From a virus: 56,585 nt of DNA. Under the pieces are notes generated by a model. It saw only the letters and a program-made list of their open reading frames with translations. It made no database searches and was not told the DNA's origin. Below, in pieces: positions 25,113-33,181 of this stretch. The stretch lies in IMG/VR virus record IMGVR_UViG_3300044568_002602, positions 1-56,585 of that record; one strand, 5' to 3'. Positions within the stretch are counted from its first letter, which is position 1, and every line of letters begins with the position of its first letter. Position numbers and translations under genes: made by a program.

Positions 25113-27356
25113 ATGGCAAACTTACCCAAGCAAATATTTCCGTGGGGATTGCATCCACTCGACGGTTGGATCAAAAACGAGCTTGACAGAAGAACTCGCG
25201 AGTATGGGTCCAATCCAGAAGGAAAACCATACAGCGGTCCAAAGACCGCGTGGGTACGAGTATTTTCTAATGGTATATCATCTATGGCAGATGCGGGGCA
25301 AGAAGGCTTTGTGATGGGAGGAACCGAGGGATTTGATGAAAGTTATGGATTTTCTCCGGACGGATATATAACCATCGGAGTTGATGCTTATGGAAAGCCA
25401 CATCAATTGGGAACAATGACGGGTGAAGCTGTTGTGGATGGTAGATCCAAACTCTTTTCAGATTTTCCACACCGTCCACCCCCAAGTATTGTTTCAATAG
25501 ATACTGAATTTTCCGGTGGTGCAAATGGTGGATTTAATGCATTGTGTCGCAAAACAAAGATAACATGGAAATGTTATTCATTGTCACAACTTGAATATCT
25601 TACTCCGTATTTTCTTACACCTCGAATTACTTGTTTGGTGGAATGGGGATGGAACCATTATGATACAATTTCTTTGGTTGACTTGACAGACACAAAATGG
25701 TTGTATGGAATTTTTGAAGGAACGCCGGAATACACAACGGATTGGGTTGAAGCTTCCAACGGAAATTATGATTTGGCTATGGGGTTTATAACAGATTATG
25801 GATATTCAATCAATGAATTTGGAGGATATGATTGTTCTACAACAATAACAAATGCAAATTATTTGGTTGAAGGACAATCATACCAAAATAAACAGGCTTC
25901 ACAAACAGATCCAAAAGACAAAAAGAAAACTATTCAATTAAAAGATTTTACCGAGTTTGCTTTCAGTGGTGATATGGAAAATATGACTATACAGGATAAA
26001 CCTGACAAAAAAACAGATGTGGCCAAAAAATTAAACATAAAAACTGAAGGTAGAGTGTTTAAGTATGAAAAAGACGCTTGGATGAGAATGGATCTGGTTG
26101 CTGACATAATAAACACGTTCTTCTCTATAAAGTTTATTGATAAAGACGGAAATGATACCAATGTCGGCGCGTCAAGGTTTGATGTGAAAGATGTCACAAT
26201 CTGTGCACACCCTGCACTAAAATCTACCAACAAAAACATTCTGATTCCAAATCAATTTGCTCCCAGGTTTGTAACTAAAGACCCAAAAGCAACCCAAGGA
26301 AAAAGTCTTGCAGATGCATCGACGCAGTCCGGTAATTATTACACGTTGTTTCCGGATATTAAAAACGTAATAGATAAATTTGAATTTGACGGATCATATG
26401 ATGATATACAATCCGTCATAAACAAAAACGGGAATTCTTTTCCGGTATATAGCATATATCCAAGTTTAGATGGAACCGGTCCAACGTCTGGATATTGGGG
26501 ATATCTGGACGATATATATATTTCTGTAGATTTTTTTAAATCACTTGTTAAGAAAAATGAAACTATACTGAAATTGGTAGAAGAATTGTTGCAGCATATA
26601 TCCGAAGCAATGTGTAATATTTGCCAATTGCAATGCAGACCCGTTGAAAGAAATGGAACGGTATACACGGTTATAGATTCCAATTTTAGTCCAATCAACA
26701 CGGTAAAAGATGCCAAAAGTTTATTGACAATATCAATTGGGTCGGTAAATTCCGCGTTCATGAAATCGGCAGAATTTTCTGTAAAGTTGAGCGGCGAAAT
26801 GTCCAATCAAATGGTCATGCAGAGCGCAAGTGGAAAAGATCTACCGGTAGAATATGGCACCGCAAACTATGATGCAAAGACGATGGAAATAAGTAAGTTC
26901 TCTCGCGGAGACAGATTGTTTGATAGAGGCGTCATTCCGCCAGACAAAACAACCCCGTCAAATAATACCAAGGATAATAGCCAAACTAAGCTTAAACGAA
27001 TGTTCAAATCTGAAAACAATAAAGAATTTTATGTTTATACAGCACCGGACAAAAAAACAGTTCATATTTTGGCTGAAAATGGACCAAGTTTCTTGAAGTC
27101 TGTTTTGTTGAATACAAAAGACAAACGATCTGTTTATACCAACAACGGATTGATGCCAGGTACCAATTTCACTATGGAATTATTGGGTATTGGTGGAATT
27201 ACAGCACTTTCTCAATTTACACTTGACCATGTACCAAGTTCATATAATTATGAAAGATGCGTATGGCAAGTTTCGGATGTGAAGCAGAAAGTTGAAAATA
27301 AAGTATGGACCACATCTGTTACTGCACAAGCAAGACCACTAACATCAATTGAATAA
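25113..27356 (+). CDS. Large baseplate structural protein, possibly hub (gp27-like)
   Basis: This is a 747-residue protein. Features include PKTAWVRVFSNGISSMADAG, PSIVSIDTEFSGG, KITWKCYSLSQLEYLTPYFL and ITCLVEWGWNHY. This last segment, a beta-strand block ending in a 'VEWGW' turn, resembles hub/spike-platform proteins that surround the tail axis. The C-terminus (SQFTLDHVPSSYNYERCVWQ, then TTSVTAQARPL) is again beta-rich. Position after tube cap and LysM genes supports a baseplate hub or wedge role. Direct equivalence to T4 gp27 or gp54 is unproven. Confidence 0.6.
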   Translation: MANLPKQIFPWGLHPLDGWIKNELDRRTREYGSNPEGKPYSGPKTAWVRVFSNGISSMADAGQEGFVMGGTEGFDESYGFSPDGYITIGVDAYGKPHQLGTMTGEAVVDGRSKLFSDFPHRPPPSIVSIDTEFSGGANGGFNALCRKTKITWKCYSLSQLEYLTPYFLTPRITCLVEWGWNHYDTISLVDLTDTKWLYGIFEGTPEYTTDWVEASNGNYDLAMGFITDYGYSINEFGGYDCSTTITNANYLVEGQSYQNKQASQTDPKDKKKTIQLKDFTEFAFSGDMENMTIQDKPDKKTDVAKKLNIKTEGRVFKYEKDAWMRMDLVADIINTFFSIKFIDKDGNDTNVGASRFDVKDVTICAHPALKSTNKNILIPNQFAPRFVTKDPKATQGKSLADASTQSGNYYTLFPDIKNVIDKFEFDGSYDDIQSVINKNGNSFPVYSIYPSLDGTGPTSGYWGYLDDIYISVDFFKSLVKKNETILKLVEELLQHISEAMCNICQLQCRPVERNGTVYTVIDSNFSPINTVKDAKSLLTISIGSVNSAFMKSAEFSVKLSGEMSNQMVMQSASGKDLPVEYGTANYDAKTMEISKFSRGDRLFDRGVIPPDKTTPSNNTKDNSQTKLKRMFKSENNKEFYVYTAPDKKTVHILAENGPSFLKSVLLNTKDKRSVYTNNGLMPGTNFTMELLGIGGITALSQFTLDHVPSSYNYERCVWQVSDVKQKVENKVWTTSVTAQARPLTSIE

Positions 27357-27359
27357 TAT

Positions 27360-27746
27360 ATGAAATATAATGATGATATAACATCGCAATATGGTAAATT
27401 TAGTGAAATATCCACAGGGGAATCTCCATTGCCATTTAAGCCAACACCATCTTCAAGAAATTACACAAACGGAAATTTCACCAGAGCATTTGCAAAGAAA
27501 ATAAACGACAATGTTCTTGTTGAAATAAAAAGCGAACAAGCAAACAAAATAAATCAAGATTTATATAAAGTGGTATATATAAATTGGGTGATTATTGGAC
27601 CAAGAGAAAATCGCAACATCAATGGTGTGATTGATCCGGGTGTTTCTGACTTGAATCGTTTTGAAATTGAACGAGTACAAAAAGAAGTTGGCATTGACTT
27701 AAAAAAATTATTGCCCAACCTTTTGGAATATTGGCAGGGCCATTGA
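27360..27746 (+). CDS. Hypothetical baseplate-region protein (128 aa)
   Basis: A short N-terminal disordered part (ISTGESPLPFKPTPSSRNY) is followed by a compact domain with KVVYINWVIIGPRENR and a helical end (VGIDLKKLLPNLLEYWQGH). No family is recognised. It starts 3 bases after the hub-like gene, so it is almost certainly co-translated with it and probably structural. Its stop codon is in the same frame as the following polymerase gene. Confidence 0.6.
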   Translation: MKYNDDITSQYGKFSEISTGESPLPFKPTPSSRNYTNGNFTRAFAKKINDNVLVEIKSEQANKINQDLYKVVYINWVIIGPRENRNINGVIDPGVSDLNRFEIERVQKEVGIDLKKLLPNLLEYWQGH

Positions 27747-27788
27747 TATCTGGTTGACAAAAGCACAAATTTCATTCAACGTGAATAT

Positions 27789-29156
27789 GTGCAAATTGTA
27801 GAAACAGATTTTGAATTGCAACTATTGTTGTCTCATATCACATCAGATATTATGGTGATAGATGCAGTGTGTATGGACGCAGAAAAGCATATTGCAAACA
27901 ATCAAGTTAGTGTTTTGTTCTTTTACTTTTTGGTATCAAAATCATATTGGTGCGTGCCAATCAAACACAATGAAGGCTCGACGCCGCCAGAATCTTTGTA
28001 TAAAATCAAAGAAGCATTGAAAATCAGTATTCGCAACAAGTTTGTTATAGACAAAAAGAATATGGTGCAATTGATGGGCAAAGATTATGATTTTGTGGAT
28101 GTTAATTTGATAAAGTATTTGAGCGACGGTAAAATTGATGATGTTGATTATAGCACAAATGCTCACAAGTTTGTTGAAAATAATTTCAGAAATGTACCAG
28201 ATGTAAACATGTGTGTGCCATTGCTAAAGCATGCTCGCTCGTTCATGGAAAAAATAAAAGGTATTGATGAACTAGACACAAGTATTATAAAAGAAGATGG
28301 ATTTAAGTTTGTAAACAATACCACCACAAACTGTTTTGCAGAACTTGAAGCCAATGGCATATGCGTGAATGAGGATTTTACTGAAGAATTTGGTAATGAA
28401 CAAACCAAGCATGTAAAAAACAATCTGGTATATACACAATATAACTTGTTGACTTCAACAGGCAGACCAAGCAATAGATTTGCAAGTGTAAATTATGCTG
28501 CTTTAAATAAAAGCGATGATAGCAGAACATGTTTTGTTAGCAGACATGGCAATGATGGTATGCTTGTTATGATGGATTATAATGCTTTTCATCCTCGTCT
28601 TATTGCTCATTTGGTCAATTTTCATATGGAAACAAACGAAAATCCATATGCTTATCTATCCAAGTATTATTTTAATAAGAAAGCGGCAAATGAAGAAGAT
28701 ATTGCAGTAGCCAAAGCATATACCTTTCCACAGATTTATGGAGGGTTTGATAAGAAATGGCTACACATACCATACTTTGCCAAGATTCAAGAGTATATTG
28801 ACCATAGATGGAAGTTCTATAATGAGAATGGATATATTGAAACTCCCAAATATAAAAGAAAAATCAAGACTTGTCATATTCCACAAGCCAATCCAAGCAA
28901 ATTGTTTAATTATATATTACAAGCATTTGAAACCGAGATGGCAGTTGATGTTTTAGGTGATCTATTAGAGTACCTAAAAAACAAGAAAAGTAAGACTGTG
29001 CTATATACATATGACAGCATATTGTTTGATATGCACAAAGATGACAAGATGGATACTATAAAAAGACTAAAAAGTATCATGGAACGCGACAAGTTTCCGG
29101 TCAAAGTATATATTGGTAAAAATTACAAAGATATGAAGCATATTGATCTTGCTTGA
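27789..29156 (+). CDS. Compact family-A-like DNA polymerase
   Basis: The 455-residue protein keeps the family A palm layout. TSTGRPSNRF (222-231) corresponds to TATGRLSS. Motif A is DYNAFHPRLIAHL (catalytic Asp263; the usual Glu of DYSQIELR is His). Motif B is reduced to KAYTFPQIYGG (Lys309, Tyr317-Gly318). Motif C is LYTYDSILFD (Asp409 in place of HDE). The N-terminal ~150 residues resemble a 3'-5' exonuclease fold (FELQLLLSHI ... IMVIDAVCMD) but lack the DxE catalytic pair. The start is GTG at 27789, with no better in-frame start after the previous stop. It lies between baseplate genes and head-tag genes, away from the replication cluster. Confidence 0.7.
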   Translation: MQIVETDFELQLLLSHITSDIMVIDAVCMDAEKHIANNQVSVLFFYFLVSKSYWCVPIKHNEGSTPPESLYKIKEALKISIRNKFVIDKKNMVQLMGKDYDFVDVNLIKYLSDGKIDDVDYSTNAHKFVENNFRNVPDVNMCVPLLKHARSFMEKIKGIDELDTSIIKEDGFKFVNNTTTNCFAELEANGICVNEDFTEEFGNEQTKHVKNNLVYTQYNLLTSTGRPSNRFASVNYAALNKSDDSRTCFVSRHGNDGMLVMMDYNAFHPRLIAHLVNFHMETNENPYAYLSKYYFNKKAANEEDIAVAKAYTFPQIYGGFDKKWLHIPYFAKIQEYIDHRWKFYNENGYIETPKYKRKIKTCHIPQANPSKLFNYILQAFETEMAVDVLGDLLEYLKNKKSKTVLYTYDSILFDMHKDDKMDTIKRLKSIMERDKFPVKVYIGKNYKDMKHIDLA

Positions 29157-29164
29157 TATTTATA
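29157..29164 (+). promoter_or_regulatory. TATTTATA element, first of two before the tagged nuclease-like gene
   Basis: TTGATATTTATAATATAG overlaps the polymerase stop codon region and lies 55 bases before the ATG at 29220. Confidence 0.4.
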
Positions 29165-29207
29165 ATATAGTTGTATATATCATAGACGGTTTTGTGGTAT
29201 ATATGAA

Positions 29208-29215
29208 TATTTATA
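29208..29215 (+). promoter_or_regulatory. TATTTATA element, second of two before the tagged nuclease-like gene
   Basis: GAATATTTATATATT ends 4 bases before the ATG at 29220. Together with the copy at 29157 it gives two elements in a 63-base gap. Confidence 0.4.
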
Positions 29216-29219
29216 TATT

Positions 29220-30794
29220 ATGGAAAATCCAAAGATCATAAACGACATTTTGAATGAATGGGCAATGCGTTCACACGATGGATTGGTGTCTGGACATGAC
29301 ACACCAGAAAACATGATAGTACTAAATGAGATATTGTCCGAATATGGATTGGAACAGAATCAAGTTGATGGAGCGATAGGCGATATGTTTGGCGAGGCAA
29401 AAAAGACAGTCAATACTGGCGAAGACTATGAATATCTATTCAAAGTATCCGATCCAAACAAAAAAGATAAGGCACCGACGTTGATATCAATAGGACACCC
29501 AGATCAAGAAAAATATCCAGATTATCCAAAATCACAGAAATACAATGGCCCGCACGATCTTAAACCTGAACAATACAGAGTAGCAAACGATCAGAATATC
29601 AACAATGCTATTGCGGCATCAGAAAAAGATCCAGTGTTCCAGAAATTAAGAAATGTTAAAAAAGTGTCACTGGCAAATGTTAGGAAGTTGAAGGAAATAT
29701 TTGAAACATTTGAAAATAAATCGTTGATAAATAAATACCGCAGAATGTATGACACGATACCAACAATTGAAGAAGCACTTGATATATACAGCGGAAAAAA
29801 ATACCCAGAGTTTCAGCAATTGATCAATAAGATAGACGACAATAAGTTTGCGGGTGCTGGTCGAGGTGAAATGCCGATTGTATTTTTGCTACAAGGAGCA
29901 TCGTCCGGTGGAAACAGAAAAATGGATATCATCTTTGCTGAATTTGGAGACAAGGAGGGTGGTGTAGAAGTCAAAGAAGTTTCCGGTGGAACGATTGCAA
30001 TCAGTGCACCTACACTCGACAAATTCTCGAATTCAAAATTCAATATAGCGATCCATGAACTTGCATTGGCGGCGAACAAGGAACCAAAGATGAAAGATTT
30101 TATGCTCAAGATTTTAAAGGATGTTGGTGTAAACAACGGAGGATTGTATCCCAACGTTGGTGAAAATCCAAATCTGGACAAACATGAAACCGCAATCAAT
30201 GCATTTTTTGAAGACCCAAAAGTTGGCGAAGTTTCACAATTTCTATTGGATTCAATTTTTATAATATCCGAGAAGATACTACGTCAAAGAGAGAATCCGG
30301 ACAACAAAGAAAAAGAATCAATTGGATCTGTAGAGATTGACATCGGAAACAAGCATCGTGAATTTAAAGTACCAGACGATAAAGTGCCTGAATTAAATGC
30401 GGCAATAGATTCTGCCCAAGGAGAAAAAACCACGTTGAATGTACCAATATCTCCCAAAGATGAAGAAGGTGATGAAGTGATTGCAGAAAGAGCAATGAAG
30501 TTATCTTTCTTTAGAGAAAATTGGGATCAAGCTCGCGTTCAAAACGAAATTATGAAGTTGATCGTTGACAAGTATACCAAGATGATAATCATCGACAAAC
30601 GTAAGAAGCAAAACAATGCATATCTCTACGACAAAGCACAGATAAGAACTTTGGAATTTATTGCGCTTGGTTTTGGGAAACTATTCATGTATGTTCCTGG
30701 TATGGGCAGAAGCAAGGCACAGGCTTCGGGAGATGTTGGTGCAACCGCAACCGCAACCGCAACCGCAACCGCAACCCCAACCGCAACTTCATAA
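29220..30794 (+). CDS. Tagged protein with PD-(D/E)XK nuclease-like core (524 aa)
   Basis: The leader MENPKIINDILNEWAMRS contains L-N-E at residues 11-13. Around residues 215-265 a restriction-nuclease-like constellation appears: GAGRGEMPIVFLLQG (a helix Glu), KMDIIFAEF (Asp) and GGVEVKEVSGG (E-V-K after a short loop). This matches the E...D-X(n)-(D/E)XK arrangement of the PD-(D/E)XK fold. The rest is helical and unrecognised. The C-terminus is an (Ala-Thr)n tail from hexanucleotide repeats. If the leader is a head-targeting signal this could be a packaged nuclease. The function is inferred from motifs only. Confidence 0.6.
   Translation: MENPKIINDILNEWAMRSHDGLVSGHDTPENMIVLNEILSEYGLEQNQVDGAIGDMFGEAKKTVNTGEDYEYLFKVSDPNKKDKAPTLISIGHPDQEKYPDYPKSQKYNGPHDLKPEQYRVANDQNINNAIAASEKDPVFQKLRNVKKVSLANVRKLKEIFETFENKSLINKYRRMYDTIPTIEEALDIYSGKKYPEFQQLINKIDDNKFAGAGRGEMPIVFLLQGASSGGNRKMDIIFAEFGDKEGGVEVKEVSGGTIAISAPTLDKFSNSKFNIAIHELALAANKEPKMKDFMLKILKDVGVNNGGLYPNVGENPNLDKHETAINAFFEDPKVGEVSQFLLDSIFIISEKILRQRENPDNKEKESIGSVEIDIGNKHREFKVPDDKVPELNAAIDSAQGEKTTLNVPISPKDEEGDEVIAERAMKLSFFRENWDQARVQNEIMKLIVDKYTKMIIIDKRKKQNNAYLYDKAQIRTLEFIALGFGKLFMYVPGMGRSKAQASGDVGATATATATATATPTATS
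30741..30788 (+). repeat. Hexanucleotide GCAACC repeat
   Basis: Six perfect copies of gcaacc (30741-30776) are followed by two variants, in frame, encoding Ala-Thr pairs at the C-terminus. Slippage would change length by two residues without a frameshift. Confidence 0.9.
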
Positions 30795-30806
30795 AAAATA
30801 AAGACA

Positions 30807-31670
30807 ATGAATAATTTTATAAATAATATAATAACAGAAGCATCGTTGGATTATAGAATTCAAAATGGAATGGTAAACTTGAAAAACACAGAACATATTC
30901 AAGTAGTTGCCGAGGCGATGTATGATGCTTGTGGAAATGAACAAGCGGTGAATGAGTTTGTTGAAAAATTCATGGATGAAGGTAAATACCCAGAACGTCA
31001 GGCATATAACAAAGATGGTTGGCTCGTAACATTTCCATCAGCCGAATATAAACAAAAAGCAATCAAGAAAGGTACTCATTATGGGTCCGATCCAACTCAC
31101 GGCAAAGGTGGAATGCATTTGTATTATAAGAAACGCGGTAAGCAAAAGAGACAAACACAACAAGCCGTTTCATCGACCGACTCAACACAACAATCCGCAG
31201 TAAGTCCTAAACAAGCTAATAGAACGCCGGAACAAAAACCGGCGACTGCTGCACCAACAAGCGTCGGTAATAATGATGCTTCTGCACGTGCTTCCAGACT
31301 GGCAAAGATTTCTGGGGCAACCAACAAACAAAGCACAGGTGCATCAACCACACAAACGGATGCTTCGGTTGATACAAAAACAGCAACCCAGAACGGAAAT
31401 AAAAAACCGGATTCAGATGCAACGGGGCAGTCATCGTTAGAACCTAGAATGGCGACACAACCATCACCTGTCGCCGTGCCTGCACCAAATTATGTATCCG
31501 TGTCTGTTAAATTTGCCAACAGTAAAGGTTGGAAAGAAGTGCCATATGGTGAATGGCATGATGCCATGGGCAACACATCTGCAATAGTTGCATTATCTGG
31601 TGAAGTTGTGCCAGTCAAGAGTGTTGAACGCGATGAATTGAAACTTCTCGCAGACAAGAACAAGATATGA
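30807..31670 (+). CDS. Tagged low-complexity protein (287 aa)
   Basis: The leader MNNFINNIITEASLDYR contains I-T-E-A at residues 9-12, an almost ideal T4-type prohead protease site. Residues 20-110 form a small domain (VVAEAMYDACGNEQAVNEFV, WLVTFPSAEYKQKAIKKGTH). A long Gln/Thr/Ala/Ser-rich disordered region follows (about 110-230). The C-terminal domain has KGWKEVPYGEWHDAMGNTSA. No enzyme motif is visible. It is in an operon with the nuclease-like gene (12-base gap). Confidence 0.6.
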   Translation: MNNFINNIITEASLDYRIQNGMVNLKNTEHIQVVAEAMYDACGNEQAVNEFVEKFMDEGKYPERQAYNKDGWLVTFPSAEYKQKAIKKGTHYGSDPTHGKGGMHLYYKKRGKQKRQTQQAVSSTDSTQQSAVSPKQANRTPEQKPATAAPTSVGNNDASARASRLAKISGATNKQSTGASTTQTDASVDTKTATQNGNKKPDSDATGQSSLEPRMATQPSPVAVPAPNYVSVSVKFANSKGWKEVPYGEWHDAMGNTSAIVALSGEVVPVKSVERDELKLLADKNKI

Positions 31671-31673
31671 TAT

Positions 31674-32069
31674 ATGCCAGAATATAATGCACAGCTGTTG
31701 TGTACGTTTGCGAAATATCAAACTTACGAAAATGAAATAACTGCATTAAGCAGCTATTATCAAATCGTGGACAACAAAGTGTATGTATTACAAAGTGGAG
31801 ACAACATTGATGATATATTTTTGACTTATAATGTAGTAAAGAATGGCAGTGAGTTTTATCCACATACCATGAGTGTGCATCGTAAAAAAGAATATAACAT
31901 TATCTATAGCATAAATGCTCTCAACGAGTTGATCAAACTTGAGAATAATGGAGTAATGTCATCTTCACATCAAATATCTTGGAACAATTATCGTAGCTGT
32001 TTTATCACATCGCGTGACGGAAAAGTAAAAATCACGCCAACAAAATTAGTCAAAATTGTTAAAATATAA
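31674..32069 (+). CDS. Hypothetical protein (131 aa)
   Basis: The sequence mixes beta-prone segments (YYQIVDNKVYVLQSGDNIDD, DIFLTYNVVKNG, CFITSRDGKVKITPTKLVKI) and is rich in Tyr, Asn and Ile. No family is recognised. It starts 3 bases after the preceding gene and ends the run before the gp32 leader. Confidence 0.5.
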   Translation: MPEYNAQLLCTFAKYQTYENEITALSSYYQIVDNKVYVLQSGDNIDDIFLTYNVVKNGSEFYPHTMSVHRKKEYNIIYSINALNELIKLENNGVMSSSHQISWNNYRSCFITSRDGKVKITPTKLVKIVKI

Positions 32070-32099
32070 TTACTAAATTTTTGAGGCATTTACCCTCTA

Positions 32100-32107
32100 T
32101 ATTTATA
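32100..32107 (+). promoter_or_regulatory. TATTTATA element upstream of the gp32-like gene
   Basis: CTATATTTATACTT lies at the head of the 200-base non-coding region before the ssDNA-binding protein gene, 162 bases from its ATG. Confidence 0.35.
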
Positions 32108-32269
32108 CTTATATTTGAATTAACTAATGACTAATTAACGATTAAAAAATGAGCATATTGCTTATTATAGATTGACCATTGTCATTTATTGATGCATTGT
32201 ATCAACCTTGACCTAGTTGATGCACTTCAAATTGGTCAAACAAGATTAAACATTAACAAATAAAAAATT
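32108..32269 (+). promoter_or_regulatory. Repeat-containing leader of the ssDNA-binding protein gene
   Basis: The 162-base leader contains two TTGATGCA direct repeats (near 32188 and 32217), two TTGACC copies (near 32172 and 32208) and one inverted GGTCAA (near 32235). An unstructured A-rich stretch leads into the ATG. T4 gene 32 is repressed by its own product binding an upstream pseudoknot and an A/U-rich leader. A similar autoregulatory role here is inferred from position and composition. It contains no convincing gene (only an 8-codon frame). Confidence 0.4.
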
Positions 32270-33088
32270 ATGGCATTGGACCTATCAAAAATTAAATCGC
32301 GTCTTGATTCTCTCAAGAGCAACACAACAAAATCCACTTCATTGTGGAAACCGCAAGGTAAACAAACGATTCGTATTGTTCCTTATTCACACAATCCTGA
32401 AAATCCGTTCATTGAACTGCTTTTTCATTACAACATGAATGGCAAGACATATTTGTCTCCATCTTCGTTTGGTCGTCCAGATCCAATCGTTGAGTTTGCC
32501 AGCAAGCTCAAGAAGACCGGCAGCAAAGAAGAATGGAAACAGGGTCGTGCATTGGAACCAAAACTTCGTACATATGTTCCTATTCTTGTTCGCGGTCAAG
32601 AATCTGAAGGTGTGAAATTCTGGGGTATGGGCAAGCAAGTATATCAAGAAATTCTTGCCATCATTGCTGATCCTGACTATGGTGATATTACTGACCTAAA
32701 ATCTGGTCGCGATATTACTGTGGAATTCAAAACCGCAGAAGAAACCGGAAAGTCATTTCCAGAAACTACAATTCGCGTCAAGCCAAACGCAACTGTTGCG
32801 TTTGATGTGAATGATGGTGCGGTCAAGGAAAAGGTCAAAAATCAGAAGAACGTCACAGACCTGTTTCCCGAATTGACTTATGATGAACTGGCATCTGTTA
32901 TGGATACTTGGCTCAATGCCTCAGAAGCAAATCCAGACGGTGATGCTGCTCCAGAAACAACCGACACTACATCGGAAGAATCTGCTGCAAAGCCGGTTGT
33001 GAGTGCAACCGCCAAGTCCGCTGTCAAGGCTCCTGCCACTACAAAGGCAATTGCTGACGAGTTTAATGATTTGTTCAACAACGCCTAA
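32270..33088 (+). CDS. Single-stranded DNA-binding protein (gp32-like)
   Basis: The 272-residue protein aligns in layout with T4 gp32: an N-terminal basic cooperativity segment (LSKIKSRLDSL), the OB-fold region (QTIRIVPYSHNPENPFIELL, YVPILVRGQESEGVKFWGMG) and an acidic C-terminal tail ending NDLFNNA, which in T4 recruits partner proteins. It contains no cysteine, so the zinc site of T4 gp32 is absent. It precedes uvsX and is followed by a terminator-like hairpin. It coats ssDNA during replication and recombination. Confidence 0.85.
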   Translation: MALDLSKIKSRLDSLKSNTTKSTSLWKPQGKQTIRIVPYSHNPENPFIELLFHYNMNGKTYLSPSSFGRPDPIVEFASKLKKTGSKEEWKQGRALEPKLRTYVPILVRGQESEGVKFWGMGKQVYQEILAIIADPDYGDITDLKSGRDITVEFKTAEETGKSFPETTIRVKPNATVAFDVNDGAVKEKVKNQKNVTDLFPELTYDELASVMDTWLNASEANPDGDAAPETTDTTSEESAAKPVVSATAKSAVKAPATTKAIADEFNDLFNNA

Positions 33089-33120
33089 TAAGCGTTGATC
33101 AATCAATAAACTAAATTCTA

Positions 33121-33158
33121 AAAGGGTGTACTGCTGTACACAATGGTACACCCTTTTT
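33121..33158 (+). terminator. Terminator with an alternative internal hairpin after the gp32-like gene
   Basis: AAAGGGTGTAC (33121-33131) pairs with GTACACCCTTT (33146-33156) and runs into T residues. GTGTAC (33126-33131) can instead pair with GTACAC (33136-33141), giving a shorter exclusive hairpin that would weaken the terminator. Confidence 0.8.
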
Positions 33159-33181
33159 AACTTTCAAAAATAATAATTATT

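Noticed and set aside
32137-32175. Short frame MSILLIID upstream of the gp32-like gene as a leader peptide
   Set aside because: Eight codons in A/T-rich leader without a ribosome binding site is expected by chance.
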